Counted from the first letter of the stretch, positions 44,418 through 56,285 are shown. The stretch is DNA of 64,000 nucleotides from Homalodisca vitripennis (GCF_021130785.1 NW_025777626.1:25933-89932); one strand, 5' to 3'. Translations and numbers: made by a program. Notes: a model not told the origin generated them from the sequence alone.

Positions 44418-44847
44418 TTGATTTCACGTAATTCAAAGTTTTTTCATCTAATCCAGATCCTGTAACATCTTCCAACTCTTTATCTAACCAATTTAATATG
44501 TTTCGAACAATAGGAATCACATCCTTTTTAACGATTGGAGCAGCTTTACGAACATAAGGAACAACATTTTTAACAACTGGAATATTTTCTCCAAAATCTA
44601 ATAAATCTTTCAAAAGTCCACCATTTTTAAGTTCTTTCAACTGATTATAAGAAAATTCTATTCTGGTTCCTTTATTGTTTTTCTTATGTTTTTCGAGTTT
44701 ATTGTATTGTCTATTTGTTAAAAATATCTTATCTTCGCCATTTTTTAGTTGATCTATTTTAAATTGAATACTAACGGGTATTTTCTTCTTAAAAGCGGAT
44801 TTTATTTTTTCTTTCTGATTTTTGCTGAAGTTTACGTTCACCTCCAT
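44398..44847 (-). CDS. Small basic core-like protein
   Basis: 149 residues, intact. SKNQKEKIKSAFKKKIPVSI and FLTNRQYNKLEKHKKNNKGT are Lys-rich, FSYNQLKELKNGGLLKDLLD follows, then a hydrophobic ENIPVVKNVVPYVRKAAPIV segment and VTGSGLDEKTLNYVKSNIEK. Small basic proteins with an LxxxQxxKIxxAxxxK start and a GSG(L) tail recur beside the protease gene in Polinton-like elements, where they are thought to be virion core or membrane-active peptides (adenovirus pX/pVI-like). The GSGL site may be a protease target; inference. Confidence 0.6.
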   Translation of the reverse strand: MEVNVNFSKNQKEKIKSAFKKKIPVSIQFKIDQLKNGEDKIFLTNRQYNKLEKHKKNNKGTRIEFSYNQLKELKNGGLLKDLLDFGENIPVVKNVVPYVRKAAPIVKKDVIPIVRNILNWLDKELEDVTGSGLDEKTLNYVKSNIEKKI

Positions 44848-44861
44848 TTATATAGTTAAAA
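44844..44861 (-). promoter_or_regulatory. CTATATAAATGG junction motif
   Basis: Minus-strand TTTTAACTATATAAATGG; the PLA2-gene stop TAA and the core-like ATG are adjacent. Confidence 0.45.
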
Positions 44862-46171
44862 TTTCAAGTTCTCTTCGATTCCCCATTCCTAGTTTTCTCT
44901 TCAAAAACATTGCTCCAGCTGTTGGAAGCGCAACAAATCTTTCACCTAAACTAGCATCTTTTGATAAAAATCTATCCATTGCCTTATCTTGCAAAACTTT
45001 ATCTGCGATATGTCTGGAATTTGTGTCTCTATGTTTTGCATAAAAAATATCGTGTTCCATAGCAGCTTGATCTAATTTATTTATACCAGGATCTCCTCTT
45101 TTTAGTCTTTTTTTTTTTCGAGTTTTGTGCCGGGCCCCAGATACTGATAAGTTGGTACGTGTAATTCAAAAGGTAAATTGTTGATAAAATCATTCAAAAG
45201 TCCACTACCCTCAATCATAGATGAACTTATTGCCGGCAAAACTCGTTTTAAATATTTAATTCCATCAGGTTTTTCAATCATTTCATCAAGTTTGTTCGAA
45301 ATAAAATCTTTAATCGCTTTCTTTTCGTTCAAAAAATTGTTGTTTCCAGCCTTTTCTTGAGCATAAATATAATTAATAATTCCATCGAGTTTTGTCAAAT
45401 CGTCGATATATCTGTATTCAATCTTATTATCACTGTATTTTCTCACACCTGATCCTTCGATTCTTTTTTCCCAAATTGGTTTAATCAAATTGAGATATTT
45501 TTTACCTTTACTTGACTTTGGTTTCTTAGTTGATGGATCATTATTTTTTGTAAATTGAATCAGATTTCCATAAAATTTCAGTATACTTTTTCAAGTCTTC
45601 TTCAGAATATAAACCGTCTTTTGGAACATCAGTGCCTGTTAATAATCTCCATAAACCTTGAGTTCCTTCATATGTTTTTTCATTAATAATGATATCATTA
45701 TGCTCAAAATTCACGGGCAAATTTCCAATCATAAAACTTTTCTTTTTTCTGTCCCAATACAAAACAAATTTATCATCCTTTGCTCTAGGAAGAAATTTTT
45801 TACCAATTTCACCAATTATTATATCCGTTGTTCCAGGACTTATTGGTTCAACTATGGTAGAGTCTTCAATGATTCGAGGTCTAAATGGTGTTGAAGATGG
45901 TAATTTTGGCAATTCAAACTCAGATTCTGGTATCGAAATATCAGCAAATTGTCGTACAACTGGAACCAAATTCATCAAAATTTTGATTATCGCTTAAAAC
46001 ATTTTCAATTTTGCCCTCAACATTTTTTATTGCAGAAGTTACAGGTTGATTAATTTTTTGAATAAGTTCTTGTTCTTTTTCATCAATTCGAATCTGTTCT
46101 TTAAATTCTTTGATTAATTTCTTTTCTATTTGATCAAGTTTTTTTGCTTCTTCTGAAGTTACGTTCGCCAT
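44848..46171 (-). pseudogene. Minor virion-type protein with C-terminal PLA2 domain, frameshifted
   Basis: Same architecture as the A copy. The PLA2 part is split between 45102-45488 (ending YQYLGPGTKLEK) and 44848-45060 (starting MEHDIFYAKHRDTNSRHIAD, then FVALPTAGAMFLKRKLGMG). The run of T at 45108-45117 causes the break. Other shifts lie near 45975, 45580 and 45545. In this copy the Pro-rich linker and the GNLPVNFEHNDIIINEKTYE module are in one frame (45541-45978). His and Asp of HDxxY are both retained. Confidence 0.72.
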
Positions 46172-46188
46172 TTATTTAGGAAAATTTT

Positions 46189-46482
46189 GAAACGTAAACG
46201 TGGAACGTGGAAACGTGAACACGAAACGTGAACACGGAACGTAAAACGTGAACGTGGAACGTGAAACACGAAACGAGAACACGAAACGTGGAACGTAAAA
46301 CGTGAACGTGGAACGTAAAACGTGAACGTGGAACGTGAATCACGAACGTGAAACATGAACGAGAAACGTAAACACGAACGTAAAACATGAACGTGAAACG
46401 TAAACACGAACGTGAAACATGAACGTGAAACATGAACGTGAAACATGAACGTGAACGTGGAACGTGAACGTGGAACGTGAAC
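46189..46482. repeat. ACGTG-core minisatellite of element B
   Basis: About 290 bp of GAACGTG/GAAACGTG/AACACGAA units, same position as in A but about 45 bp shorter and with a different unit order, so it has expanded or contracted since the copies split. Confidence 0.92.
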
Positions 46483-46559
46483 AGATTTACCGTTTTTCTG
46501 TTATTTTCATAATGTAAATAAAAATTAAAGATAATATAAAAATAATTGTAACAAATATT

Positions 46560-47245
46560 TTATCGAGACCACTGAGCAGCATTTATATTAGAAAATTTAT
46601 TCAGATATTTACCATTTTTAGGCTTCAAAGTTAGATTAATAGTTAAAAATCCGTAGTCTTCCTTCCAAATTTTATCACATAACTCAATAAAGTGGTTTAA
46701 TAAAACTCATATCAGATCCCACATAATTGTTATAAATCTTTCTCGAATAGTGATCATCTTGCTTAAAAATACACAACATATTCAAATTATTTCTAATAAC
46801 TTGTTTATCAACCTTTGAAAAGCATTGGGAAAGATAGATACAAGATATGTTTTTGTGACGGGACATTACGAAATATTCCTTAATAACGTCCTGATTTTCC
46901 AAAATACAATCATCAAAAACGATTAACGAATTGGGTTTACATTCGCTTAACGGAACTATGTCCTCGGAAGCATTATAAAAAATGTGATATTTTTTTGTTT
47001 AAGTTTTTTCTCAATATTTTCAAATCTTTCTTGTAATTTTTTATAGGCGTCTTGTTCTAAAGATTTACTAAAAACATACAAATTGGAATAAGGAATCAAC
47101 CTATTGTAGATAAAATTCAATAATAAAGTTGTTTTTTCCACATCCACTTGAACCAACAATTAACAAGCTGATTGGTTGATCTTTCTTATTTTCTTCAAAC
47201 GTTTGAAGTTTTATCTGATCTTTTTGCTTTAAAAATTTCCTCCAT
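46560..47245 (-). pseudogene. Packaging ATPase (FtsK/HerA, A32-like), frameshifted
   Basis: Walker A (GSSGCGKTTLLLNF) is undamaged here. Breaks near 46978, 47003 and 46702 split the rest: FSKSLEQDAYKKLQERFENI, SLIVFDDCILENQDVIKEYF, SRHKNISCIYLSQCFSKVDK, RNNLNMLCIFKQDDHYSRKI. The C-terminal tail (NAAQWSR) differs from A because the sequence between the stop and the array is different. Confidence 0.8.
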
Positions 47246-47285
47246 TTAAATAGAAGATTTTCATCTTGAAGCAACGCTTGCGAAA

Positions 47286-48025
47286 ATGAAGCTGTTCAAG
47301 TTGACTTCAGAAAGCTCTAAATTAGTTTTAAAACTTGGAACATCCTATACACTTAGAGGAAGAATCAAATTATTTTATCGGTTTAAGCGGTTTTTATTCT
47401 GACAATTTTGTAATAAATATTAGTGAAAGTTCTCCTTATTGTATAGGATTTAGTGAGAAGAACATAACAAAATACTATGGTTTAAAACAAAGGATATTAT
47501 ACTTTCGATCAAATAAAAAATTCCCTTAAAAATTATCTGAAAACATTCAAACAATCAGATAAATCTTTAAACTTTGACGAAAAACAAGTTTGAAATGCAA
47601 AACAATTATCTCTCTAATAAAATTCAAATAAAATCACCAGTAAGAATAATGTTTTCAGCAATTATTGTAGAATTGTTAGGGTTTGTTCAAGAAACTATTG
47701 AGCCAAATCAGGTATATTTAGGAAATAAAACGCCAAAATTTAGACCGCTTGATTTAATTGAAGTACATTGTAATCTCGTTGAACCTAGTTTTTGAAAATC
47801 ATACCGAACACTTACACAAAGAATCTGAAATTTTGTACACATTTTTTCCCAAATGTTGCTTATGGATCAAAAATCAGTGAAAAACCGAATGAAATCGATT
47901 ATATTCCAATTAGAAAAAATATTAAAAGAATTCAAAAAATCGTTCTGACTATTCAAGACTCTGAGGGAAATTTATTAAATAATGAGAGTAAAACAACAAT
48001 TTATTTAAGATTGTCGAAAGAATGA
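47286..48025 (+). pseudogene. Penton-like minor capsid protein, frameshifted
   Basis: Same gene as 26312-27051. An extra A near 47333 breaks the first strand, with further shifts near 47487, 47525, 47582, 47793 and 47850. The end (RIQKIVLTIQDSEGNLLNNE, then TTIYLRLSKE) is open. Start and spacing to the divergent ATPase are as in A. Confidence 0.6.
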
Positions 48026-48029
48026 TGAA

Positions 48030-48197
48030 TCAAGGGGGGAAACGAATCGTTCTTACCTTCAAATTTTTCAAGAAAACAACTTTTGAATGTATAAATTACA
48101 AGAGTCTATGCCATAGACCCTTTCAAAATCTTCATCCTGACACTGTTTTTATCAATGAATCTGGGCTTTATTCTCAAAATAAAAATTACTAGTTAAA
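48030..48197 (+). pseudogene. Bro-N gene relic
   Basis: End of a Bro-N domain only (FQNLHPDTVFINESGLYSQ). A GTCTATGCCATAGAC palindrome lies at 48104-48118, and the same trailer and TTTTTTCTATCTAAATGG block follows as in A. Element A has an extra truncated copy after this relic. Confidence 0.55.
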
Positions 48198-48198
48198 T

Positions 48199-48216
48199 TT
48201 TTTTTCTATCTAAATG
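48199..48216 (+). promoter_or_regulatory. TCTA/TAAATG start-proximal motif of the Bro gene
   Basis: TTTTTTTCTATCTAAATGG ending in the Bro start codon. Confidence 0.5.
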
Positions 48217-49016
48217 GAGTCAGTTGTGAATCTACTCAAATTCAATAATAAAGAAATTTTAACATTTGTTGACGAAAATAATGAATTTTGGTTTAAGGCG
48301 AAAGATGTTGCAGAGGTGTTAGAATATAAAGATACGAAGAAAGCAATTAAAGAACATGTCAAAGAAAAATATAAAAAAAGCTTCGAAAACATACATTCTG
48401 AAGGTAGGGGTGATTCGCCCCCGCCTTCAAACTTTCAAAAAAAACACTGTTTTCATAAATGAAGCAGGCATATATTCTTTAATCTTGAAATCTAAAATGA
48501 AAATAGCAGAAATGTTTCAAGATTGGGTTTTAGAAGAAGTTTTACCAAGTATTCGTAAATTTGGTGTGTACAAACTTGAAAACAAGATTAAATATTTAGA
48601 GGACGAAGTTAAACACTTGCAAATTAAAGATGAAATCAAAACGGAAATAATCGCAAAACAAAGTGTAAAAATTGACTTAATGAAACCAGACCTTGTTTGT
48701 AAAGATTTTGCTAAGAAAAAACACCATGTTTTTGTATTAATTAAGAAGAATCACATGTGGGAATATCCTTATTACGTTATCAGAGCTCAAAAGAGAGAAA
48801 TACCGAAAAGATTTAAAGAACTTGAAATTGATTACCCAGAAATGGAAATTTTTATTAAGACAAGGAGATCCAAATAGTATAAATCTCTACAACCAAATGA
48901 AAGTATCTTTGAATATTTTATACAACGGAAATCATTTTACTACAAATATGGCAGAATCTCGACTGATTTATAGAATATCTAAATTACACGATGAAAATGT
49001 TTCTAAATTTTACTAA
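48214..49016 (+). pseudogene. Bro-N/DUF3627 protein, 2 frameshifts
   Basis: Starts MESVVNLLKFNNKEILTFVD, shorter by several residues than the A paralogs. A GC-rich hairpin (48400-48428) falls in the Bro-N loop, and a shift in the following A run near 48440 follows it. The rest is open to 48877: EAGIYSLILKSKMKIAEMFQ, WVLEEVLPSIRKFGVYKLEN, HHVFVLIKKNHMWEYPYYVI. A last shift near 48865 separates SINLYNQMKVSLNILYNGNH. Likely DNA-binding regulator; the role is inferred from the family. Confidence 0.75.
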
Positions 49017-49342
49017 AAACTCTCGATTTATTATATTTTGTTTGTAAATGTTTAGCATAACTAGGTAACCATTGTAAAATCTTTTTTTTCATATTCACAA
49101 GGCATTTTCGTTTTTTATAACTTTCGCTGAAAATGTTTTTTAGCACAATCTTTGCAAAAAGCATCTTTTCTATCTTTACTATACTGCCAGTTATTAAATT
49201 CAGAAATATTTTTAATTTCTTTACAAAAGTAACAACTTTTTTCTTCTAAAGTTAATTTGTCCATTTTAACGTATAATTCCTTACAATAACAGTCTTTTCT
49301 ATTCTCTTCTTGACACTTTGTACATTTCTTTTGAGACTCCAT
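49003..49342 (-). pseudogene. Zn-finger protein 1, late frameshift
   Basis: The first 70 residues are intact: KKCTKCQEENRKDCYCKELY, KSCYFCKEIKNISEFNNWQY, KDAFCKDCAKK. Extra T residues near 49139, 49117 and 49087 disturb the tail that overlaps the Bro gene end. Starts in TTTTTTCTATATAAATGG. Confidence 0.6.
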
Positions 49343-49375
49343 TTATATAGAAAAAATTATTACACGATGAAAATG

Positions 49376-49765
49376 TTAAACTCTTGAATTATGATATTTT
49401 GTTTGTAAATGTTTTTGATAATTATTTAACCATTTTTATAGTTTCTTCCACATTCACATTGAGTATCTTCATAATATAATCTATGGTGATTCTTCTTTAC
49501 ACAATCTTTACAATATGAGTCTTTCTTATCTCTACTATAGTGATCACTATTAAACTCTGAAATTTTTTTAGTTTTCTTTACATTTAAGACATTCTTTTAT
49601 CTTACAAAGTTAATTTTTCTATTTTATCATATAATTCTTTATGAATATTCCCTTTCACAATCTTTGCAATTATAATGCATTCCATCTTTCCTATTTTTTA
49701 TCTTTATAAAATTCATTTAAATCTTTAAATTCTTTGCACTTTGTACATTTCTTTTGATGCGCCAT
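49376..49765 (-). pseudogene. Zn-finger protein 2, frameshifted
   Basis: Paralog of the preceding gene. Starts MAHQKKCTKC; the Cys-pair segments and the CECG...H...H tail are readable but several indels (near 49700, 49600, 49575, 49432) break it. Two tandem Zn-finger paralogs are present in A, B and D, so the duplication predates the copies. Confidence 0.55.
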
Positions 49766-49785
49766 TTATATATAGAAAATTTATA

Positions 49786-50804
49786 TTACAGTTTTGACTT
49801 CTTCAATTCATATTCATAAAACTTTTCCGGTTATTTCTTCATTATTTAAATCTTTTATACTATAAGTTACAGGATCTGTGTTATTAATTTGATAAATCAC
49901 AAAGATTTCTCTTGACCAATTGTTTCTTATATTTGTTTCGAAAATGTTTGTTTTTTACTAACAATTCTTACATGATCATTGACTTTAAATTTAGTTTTCG
50001 TGTGAATTTCAGGTGGAACATACTTGAAAACGGTCTCTAATAACTCCTTTTCTGCATCCTTATCTACGTCTTTCGGTTTCATTTTGATTGTGCTGTGAAC
50101 TGTATCGTTATAATTGTTTACGATTTTTTGAAGAATATCGATCCATTTAAAGTTTTTATTAATCTCAAAAATTACTTTCATTCTCTCATTTTGAGTTCTG
50201 TTATATCTCTCTACAATACTTGATTTCTCTTCGTTTTCAGTATGATAAATCTTAATGTTGTATTTCCTCAAAACATCGTTAAATTCTTTATTTTTAAACT
50301 CTAAAACCCTTATCTGTATGAAGTAGGTTAGGAGGTTTGTGATTGATCCTTATGGCATCTTTTACTATATCTTCGAAAGCTTTTGAAATATCCTTGCCGT
50401 TTTTTCTTTTGATAGCTCTTGACCAAGCATATTTTGAGAAAGTATCAATAACATTTTAACATATACTTAAATCCATCATTTTGATCTGAATAGTTAGACA
50501 TTATAACTAAATCTGCTGCCCATAAATCGTCAATTCCTAATGTTATAATTTTTCTCTTTTTAAACCTTTTTTCGTACCGGTGCATGAATTTCTCTAGCTT
50601 CAATCTCGATTTCTTCCTTATTCTTAGATTCTTTCTTTACTTGTTTTTCATAAGGATTCTTTATAAATTTACTCTTATTTGTCTTACATTTTTGAACATT
50701 TTGCAGCAATTCTATACAATCCATTTTGAGTTTGAACGATTTTTGAATCTATATTTTTTCGTTTTCTTTTTACACTTTTGACAGTGAATTAAATCATCTT
50801 CCAT
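49786..50804 (-). pseudogene. Retroviral-type (DDE) integrase, frameshifted
   Basis: All three catalytic segments are retained: DDLWAADLV (about 50,525), HTDKG region (about 50,310) and SSIVERYNRTQNERM (about 50,200). The second half (49927-50271) is one open frame through NYNDTVHSTIKMKPKDVDKD and PPEIHTKTKFKVNDHVRIVS. Breaks lie near 50688, 50565, 50454, 50305, 49938 and 49922. The ATG abuts the PolB stop (TGTAAATGG). Confidence 0.85.
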
Positions 50805-53800
50805 TTACATATCAAAGTTTCCAAGTTTATTTAATTCGTCTAATATATCAGATTTATATCCATACGGTACTGTATCGATCTTATTTTCTAGGACAATTCT
50901 CTTATCATCTTTAGCGTTCAGTGCCAGCTTGTTTATGGTAACAGTGTACAACTCATGTTTATAACTTTTGATGACTGTCATCTCCCTAAATTCTTCTTTA
51001 TCTTCGAACAAACATCTCTTCAAGTTTTCGATATTTATTGTTTTATTTACAACGCTTCTCTTAATTCCTTTACACCTAACTGGGTTTTTATCTAGATATT
51101 TGTACGAGTACATCTTAGACCTTAAACCACAAAATTCTTCTAAAACTTCGCTATTTAACTCATCTTTGAATTTCCCTATTACCTTCTTATTTTTAGTAGT
51201 GAAACATTCATGATCTTTTGGATAATCACTTGTATCAAAGTCATCTATATTTTCTTTAATAATTTTAAAAGGATCTCGTTTCAATTCTAGAAAATAACTG
51301 TCTGTATCCATGTAACACAGATTCAAATCTGGATCAAACTTCTTTAATTTGTTGTAATAAAACTCGTACATTAGCAATTTTGAGAGGTCGAGAACTGAAA
51401 ATCCTATGTAAATCGGTTTGTTAAATTTAACCTTTTGTTTGTACATGTGACTCGCTATACAGTTGTCGTCAAAGATAGTGAAGCTTTTGAAGTTCGTTTT
51501 CTTAGCTTGTTTCATTGAAAATTCTTCATTTCCAAGCTTAATATCACATCTGTTTCTCACATTTTCCATAGATTTTCCAAAAACTGAGTTGTTCATCAGC
51601 TTATAAAAGTCCTTTTCAAAGTCGCTTGTAGCTTTGGTTCTCATGTTTGTGTTAAAATCAATGTATTCTTTCATAAAAGGCTTCTGATCGAATGCAATAA
51701 CTCTATTCACATGTTTCAAAATCATACCTTGTTCCAAATAGAACTTCAAATTTCTCGAATGAACAACGTATTCAGTTTTATCCAGTAGAGTTGTGCAAAG
51801 TTTGTTTTTAAAATGTTCTGGAGCAAGAGGTAAATCCTTGTGATGTTCGTGTAAATTTGTTGGATATCCAAGATCGGACTTCGAGAATATAGCCATAATC
51901 TTCGTCGCCAGTGAGTTCTAAAAATTGTTTCTTGCCACTCTTCTTTTGTATACGTTTTAGAATCCATCCACTTGATATTGCCGTATGGTAAACTTTGCAT
52001 GAGGCCATACCCATAAAGGTTGTTTGCATCGACGTACAACAAATAGTTTTTCGGGCTTTGTCTTATCAAAATCTTTTAAATATTTGTTATTTGCTTTCAC
52101 ATATCGTTTAATACACTGAGAAATGCCTCCGCGAATACCTTTTTCGATCATCAAATACATATTATAATCACTAATTAATTGTAATTCTATCTTCGTTAAT
52201 TTTAACATAGCATCCCATGCAAGACTGGGAGCTGTTAGATAGTGTGCTGGATCAAGCTTATAGCAATTTAAACAAATATTCCTAAAATTTTCAAAGATAT
52301 CAGCGAGCAATAGAACATCTTGAATGTTATAGAGATCAGAGTAATTTTCCTAGATTTTTCTCTTTTAATTTGTTCCAAAACATTTTAAGTAGTGTTGAAA
52401 ATCTTTCTCAGATATGCTCTCATCTGTCGAAAGTGAATAGAAATCTTGAATTCTCAATTCTTCTGTGTAATCAAGTTTTTCAATACTGTCGATAAATTCA
52501 TAGGGAAATATTCCTTTTCCAGATAGAATTTTAAAAATCTCGTCGTCGTCATTTGGCTGTCTTTTCTATTATCTCATTCAGTCCATCTTGTATAAAATGA
52601 TTTGTATGTTTGAAGTCTTCTCTCTTTAGATTTTTAGCTAACTTTTCTATAGACGAGGCCATGAATCTGAACGTGTCTACAAACGAAAACTTGATGAATT
52701 TTCTTGGCTTATCACCTTCGAATTCATAGCCATATCCAGAATTTACAGAATAATTTATATATTTTTCATCGGTGTTTGCAATCAAATCAACATTTCCATA
52801 TTGTTTAGCCAATTCTTTTATGTACAAATGAGTATCGTAATTTGACATATTGTGGCAGAAAACGGGAATGTTTTGTGGAAATTTCAAATTCAGATTGCAA
52901 ACATTGCATGAGCTGCGCCTCGAAACTTGCCGGTTAAATGACAATGATCTCTCACTTTATTATAACTCTTATCTTTCCAACTATCAGGAGTAAAAACCAT
53001 ACTGAATTGACCCAACATCATAAGCAGACCATTCACAGATATGACAAACGTTTGAATTTTGATACGAAATTTCCTTCTTCTTCTGTCAATTTCATAGGTT
53101 TCATGTTCTTAGAATTATATTTTTTCGCTATGTATTTCGATAATTTATTGAGTTCTTCAAACAATTTTGTCGGGACGTTTTTCAAATTCTTCTTCATTTT
53201 TGGCACGATAACATATCGGTTTGTACATGCGATTGGTCACATTCGACACTAAATATAGAGTTAAAACCATAAGGAATGTGCCTCTGAATCTTGGTTGTAG
53301 TCGATCTTTGTGGATTGTTCTTGCATGTCGGAATTTTTTTCTAATATGCTCTCAAAGTCCATATAAAATTACGTACGGATGGTTAAATTTCTTTTGATAA
53401 TTAGTAAATTTAGTTGTTTGACCTGGAAATGGCATAATTGGCTTACAAACTTCATGATTTTTTACAAATTTCTAAGTGATCTGTTAAATCTCCAGATTTG
53501 TAAAAAATGGCTTAAACATCTTCTACACAAAAATTTTTCTTTCTTTCTGTTTAGACAACTGCGAAGAAACAAGCTTATTTAAATCGGTTATCAAAACATA
53601 ATGAGATTTTATCATCTTGTTTAACATACAATAAATCAATGTTTGTTTCAGCGTCATATTTTTCAGAAATTTGTAACGGAACAATGTTAATATTTTCATC
53701 AAAACTGTAGACATTAATAGACATTGTTGGATACTTATACTTGGAATTGTAGCTTCGTTTTTCAAATATTTGTATATCTTTCAGAGACATTGGATACTCA

Positions 53801-54751
53801 AAACCTGAAAATATTTCGTCATTCACAAATTTTTCGTATTGCTTTACACGTTCACAGTCTCTTTCTGGTTTTTCAATAGCACATCTTATTGAGTAAATAA
53901 AGCAAAAATCATCTCTATTTTTTATATTTTATACAAGCTTTTTTATCTTTGATATTCTTTGGTAAATCGATGTATGATCCTGCATTCATCATTTCGTGTT
54001 TGTTAAGGCTCAAAACTAGTTGTTTACAACTTTTAAATGTCCATCCGGAACCTTTATTTGGATTATTCGTTTGTTCTCGATGTGTTAATTTATTAAATTG
54101 CTTAGTAATAAAGTCGTTTACGACAAAGATTTCGTCTGCTTTGATAGTAAAATACATTAGACATGTTTGCGGTTCACCATTCACTAAAGTTCGTTCGTAT
54201 TCACATTCCAAAGAGAGATAGCCCTTCATATTTTTAACATTTTCTTGAAATTTCTCGATTAAACTTTTAATTTCTGACCGCATAATTGAAAGATATTTGT
54301 AAATTGACATGGAATTGTCGTTCAAGTTTGTTAAAATGTATTGCTTGAAAAGACCGTGTATTGAGGATAAAACTTCTACATCAATGATATTTTCGGATTT
54401 TACTTTAAAGAGTTTTATCAATTTCTTCGATCATTTCAGACTTGGTTTTTATCGTTAGTACCGATAGCCAACTTTTCAGCTATTGAATGAAGTTTTTTCA
54501 TCATTAAATAGGTCGAGATTTTTTCTTTTCAACTTTGAAATTTCTCTTTAATTCACGTAATTTCTCAATATTAAAACATGTTTTCGTGATCGGCAATTTT
54601 ATTTTCTCTAGCCCACTGTTCTTAAATAATTTAGTTCATTATTGTAAATTTGCTTGTTTTTTTCATGACTTTTAAAATTATAATGGCGATCATAGTTTTT
54701 TCTTAAAATTTCTATTTTGCAGAACGGACATGATATTTTATCGCGCTCCAT
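50805..54751 (-). pseudogene. Protein-primed family B DNA polymerase, frameshifted
   Basis: About 1315 codons. The last 363 codons (50805-51896) are open and hold motif B (LMNNSVFGKSMENVRNRCD) and motif C (CYMDTDSYFLEL). Motif A (YVDANNLYGYGLMQ) is in the next piece upstream, the RDHCH endonuclease-VII-like block near 52930, the exonuclease motif YMDFESILE near 53355 and an N-terminal CPFCK-type finger near 54720. About a dozen indels break the first two thirds. The start codon is in ATTTTTCTATCTAAATGG. Confidence 0.88.
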
Positions 54752-54767
54752 TTAGATAGAAAAATTT
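54749..54767 (-). promoter_or_regulatory. TCTA/TAAATG motif of PolB
   Basis: Minus-strand TTTTTCTATCTAAATGG at the polymerase start; element A has CTTTAAATATGG instead. Confidence 0.5.
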
Positions 54768-55397
54768 TATTTAACTAAATGGTGCTTGTAAACCAACGAT
54801 TGCGCCTCTCACGGCGTGATATCACTACGGATATGACGCAGGCGAAGCGATTATCGTGATGGTCGGTCTGTAGTAGCACACCTCGACTGTCATTGATACA
54901 CACAGCGCAATCTTTCGGAACTAAAATGTCGGTAATGCAGATTTGCTTTTAAGAATAAAAAATTGTGTTCCCGTTTACTATATTATAACATTTTCTTTTT
55001 TCAAAATGTTAGATAATTTTTACCTATTTTAAAATATGCGTACAATTTTGTTACTTAATTAATTTCTTAAATTTTTACTTCTCGATGGGCTGTTGTATTG
55101 TGTTTCTGAGTATATATGTCCGCGAATTCGGTTTGAGTCGGTTAGGAAGTTTACTTCTGAACTGTTTCAATGCGAGTGGCCCATAGCGGAGAAACACCAA
55201 GTTCAGAAGTATTCAGATCGTATTCCGGAACCATTTCTCTATCCGTATCTCGCTCTTCTCTCTCTCTCTAGCCTGAATATAGATCCTAGCCTATAAACGG
55301 CAGAAGTGATCGTGTCATAGGCATAAAAAGAGAGGGAGAGAGAAAGAGACAGAGGGAGGAGAAAAGGTCGACCGAGAAATGGTTTTGCACTTTTTGA
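54768..55397. other. Unmatched 0.6-kb segment between PolB and the right repeat of B
   Basis: It has no counterpart in A (34100-34360) or D (56725-57110). It is more GC-rich than the element, with GGCGTGATATCACTACGG near 54820, a CT-rich stretch (55250-55275) and a GA-rich stretch (55330-55370). It could be captured host DNA or a small insertion; no coding signal. Confidence 0.6.
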
Positions 55398-55404
55398 CTT
55401 TGAA

Positions 55405-55421
55405 TTTTTTCTATTTAAATG
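55405..55421 (+). promoter_or_regulatory. TCTA/TAAATG start-proximal motif
   Basis: TTTTTTCTATTTAAATGG at the right-end OB-like gene, identical to the left-end copy. Confidence 0.5.
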
Positions 55422-55729
55422 GAGTTCTTGAAGGAGTTAAATGATATTGGAGAATGTAAGTTTAAAGGAGTATAAGAAGTTGAATGAATTGGAAGAAAGG
55501 AAGAAACATAGAATCTTGAATTTGGAGAAAATGAAAGATAAATTCGCGGTTTACAAATAATTGCCGAGTTGGAAGATTGTAAAGTACACTTGCCGAACAG
55601 ATTTTTGACTGTTTTGGATGAAAAAAAGATTAAAGAATTAAACAAAAATGAAAAATTACACTTGAATTGTTACTGGAAAGAAAGACTATAAAAGATAAAG
55701 AAATTATAACAATTAACTTTGTAGAATAA
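55419..55729 (+). pseudogene. OB-like gene, right-repeat copy, frameshifted
   Basis: Same protein as 39854-40159. Extra bases near 55466, 55545, 55554 and 55665 break it, so only the left copy in B is intact. Confidence 0.6.
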
Positions 55730-55740
55730 AACTCTAAAAC

Positions 55741-56002
55741 TTAGCAGTCCCTCCCCACGTCATAGTACTGTTTTGATAACCATAGTTGGTGTCTTTCCTT
55801 CATAGGAATCACATGGAATATTATCTACAGTAATACCTTTTGTTTCACACAAAATGTGGCTATATTCTATAAGAAAAATTCTATAATGCTCTTTAATTGA
55901 ATTGTGTTGATAAATCTTGATACTCACAAAAATTCCTAAGAAATTCATCAATTAAGTCTTGATTATCTTGAAATGAACGTATAATATGGGGAAAAATGTC
56001 AT
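55741..56002 (-). pseudogene. tORF2, right-repeat copy, frameshifted
   Basis: Same as 39579-39843; segments IKEHYRIFLIEYSHILCETK and TVDNIPCDSYE are open. An early TAA and small shifts alter the C-terminus. Confidence 0.4.
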
Positions 56003-56071
56003 TAAAAAAACGATGAAAACTCTCTGTTTGTTTATTTTTTACTTTCTTTTCAATATCTTTCGTAAATTATA

Positions 56072-56285
56072 TTAAATATGTAATCCCCTTACTTTTTTAG
56101 TTTTTTTTGCCGATAGTAAAACACTCCATTAGACGTTTTTTCTGCAAAAGACTTTACAAGTTCTTTGAATTCTGTATCATTTAAGGAAAGTATCAACTGT
56201 TCTTTAAAATGTTTGGTAATTCGTTGAATTCATCTTTGTTGCACTGTTTTAATGCTAGAAATTGTAGAGACTTTGGTGAGTTCAT
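56072..56285 (-). pseudogene. tORF1, right-repeat copy, frameshifted
   Basis: Starts ATGAACTCACC as in the left copy. After the first codons its sequence is intermediate between the A and B left versions (CAACAAAGATGAATTC is shared with A), which hints at recombination between repeat types. Confidence 0.4.
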
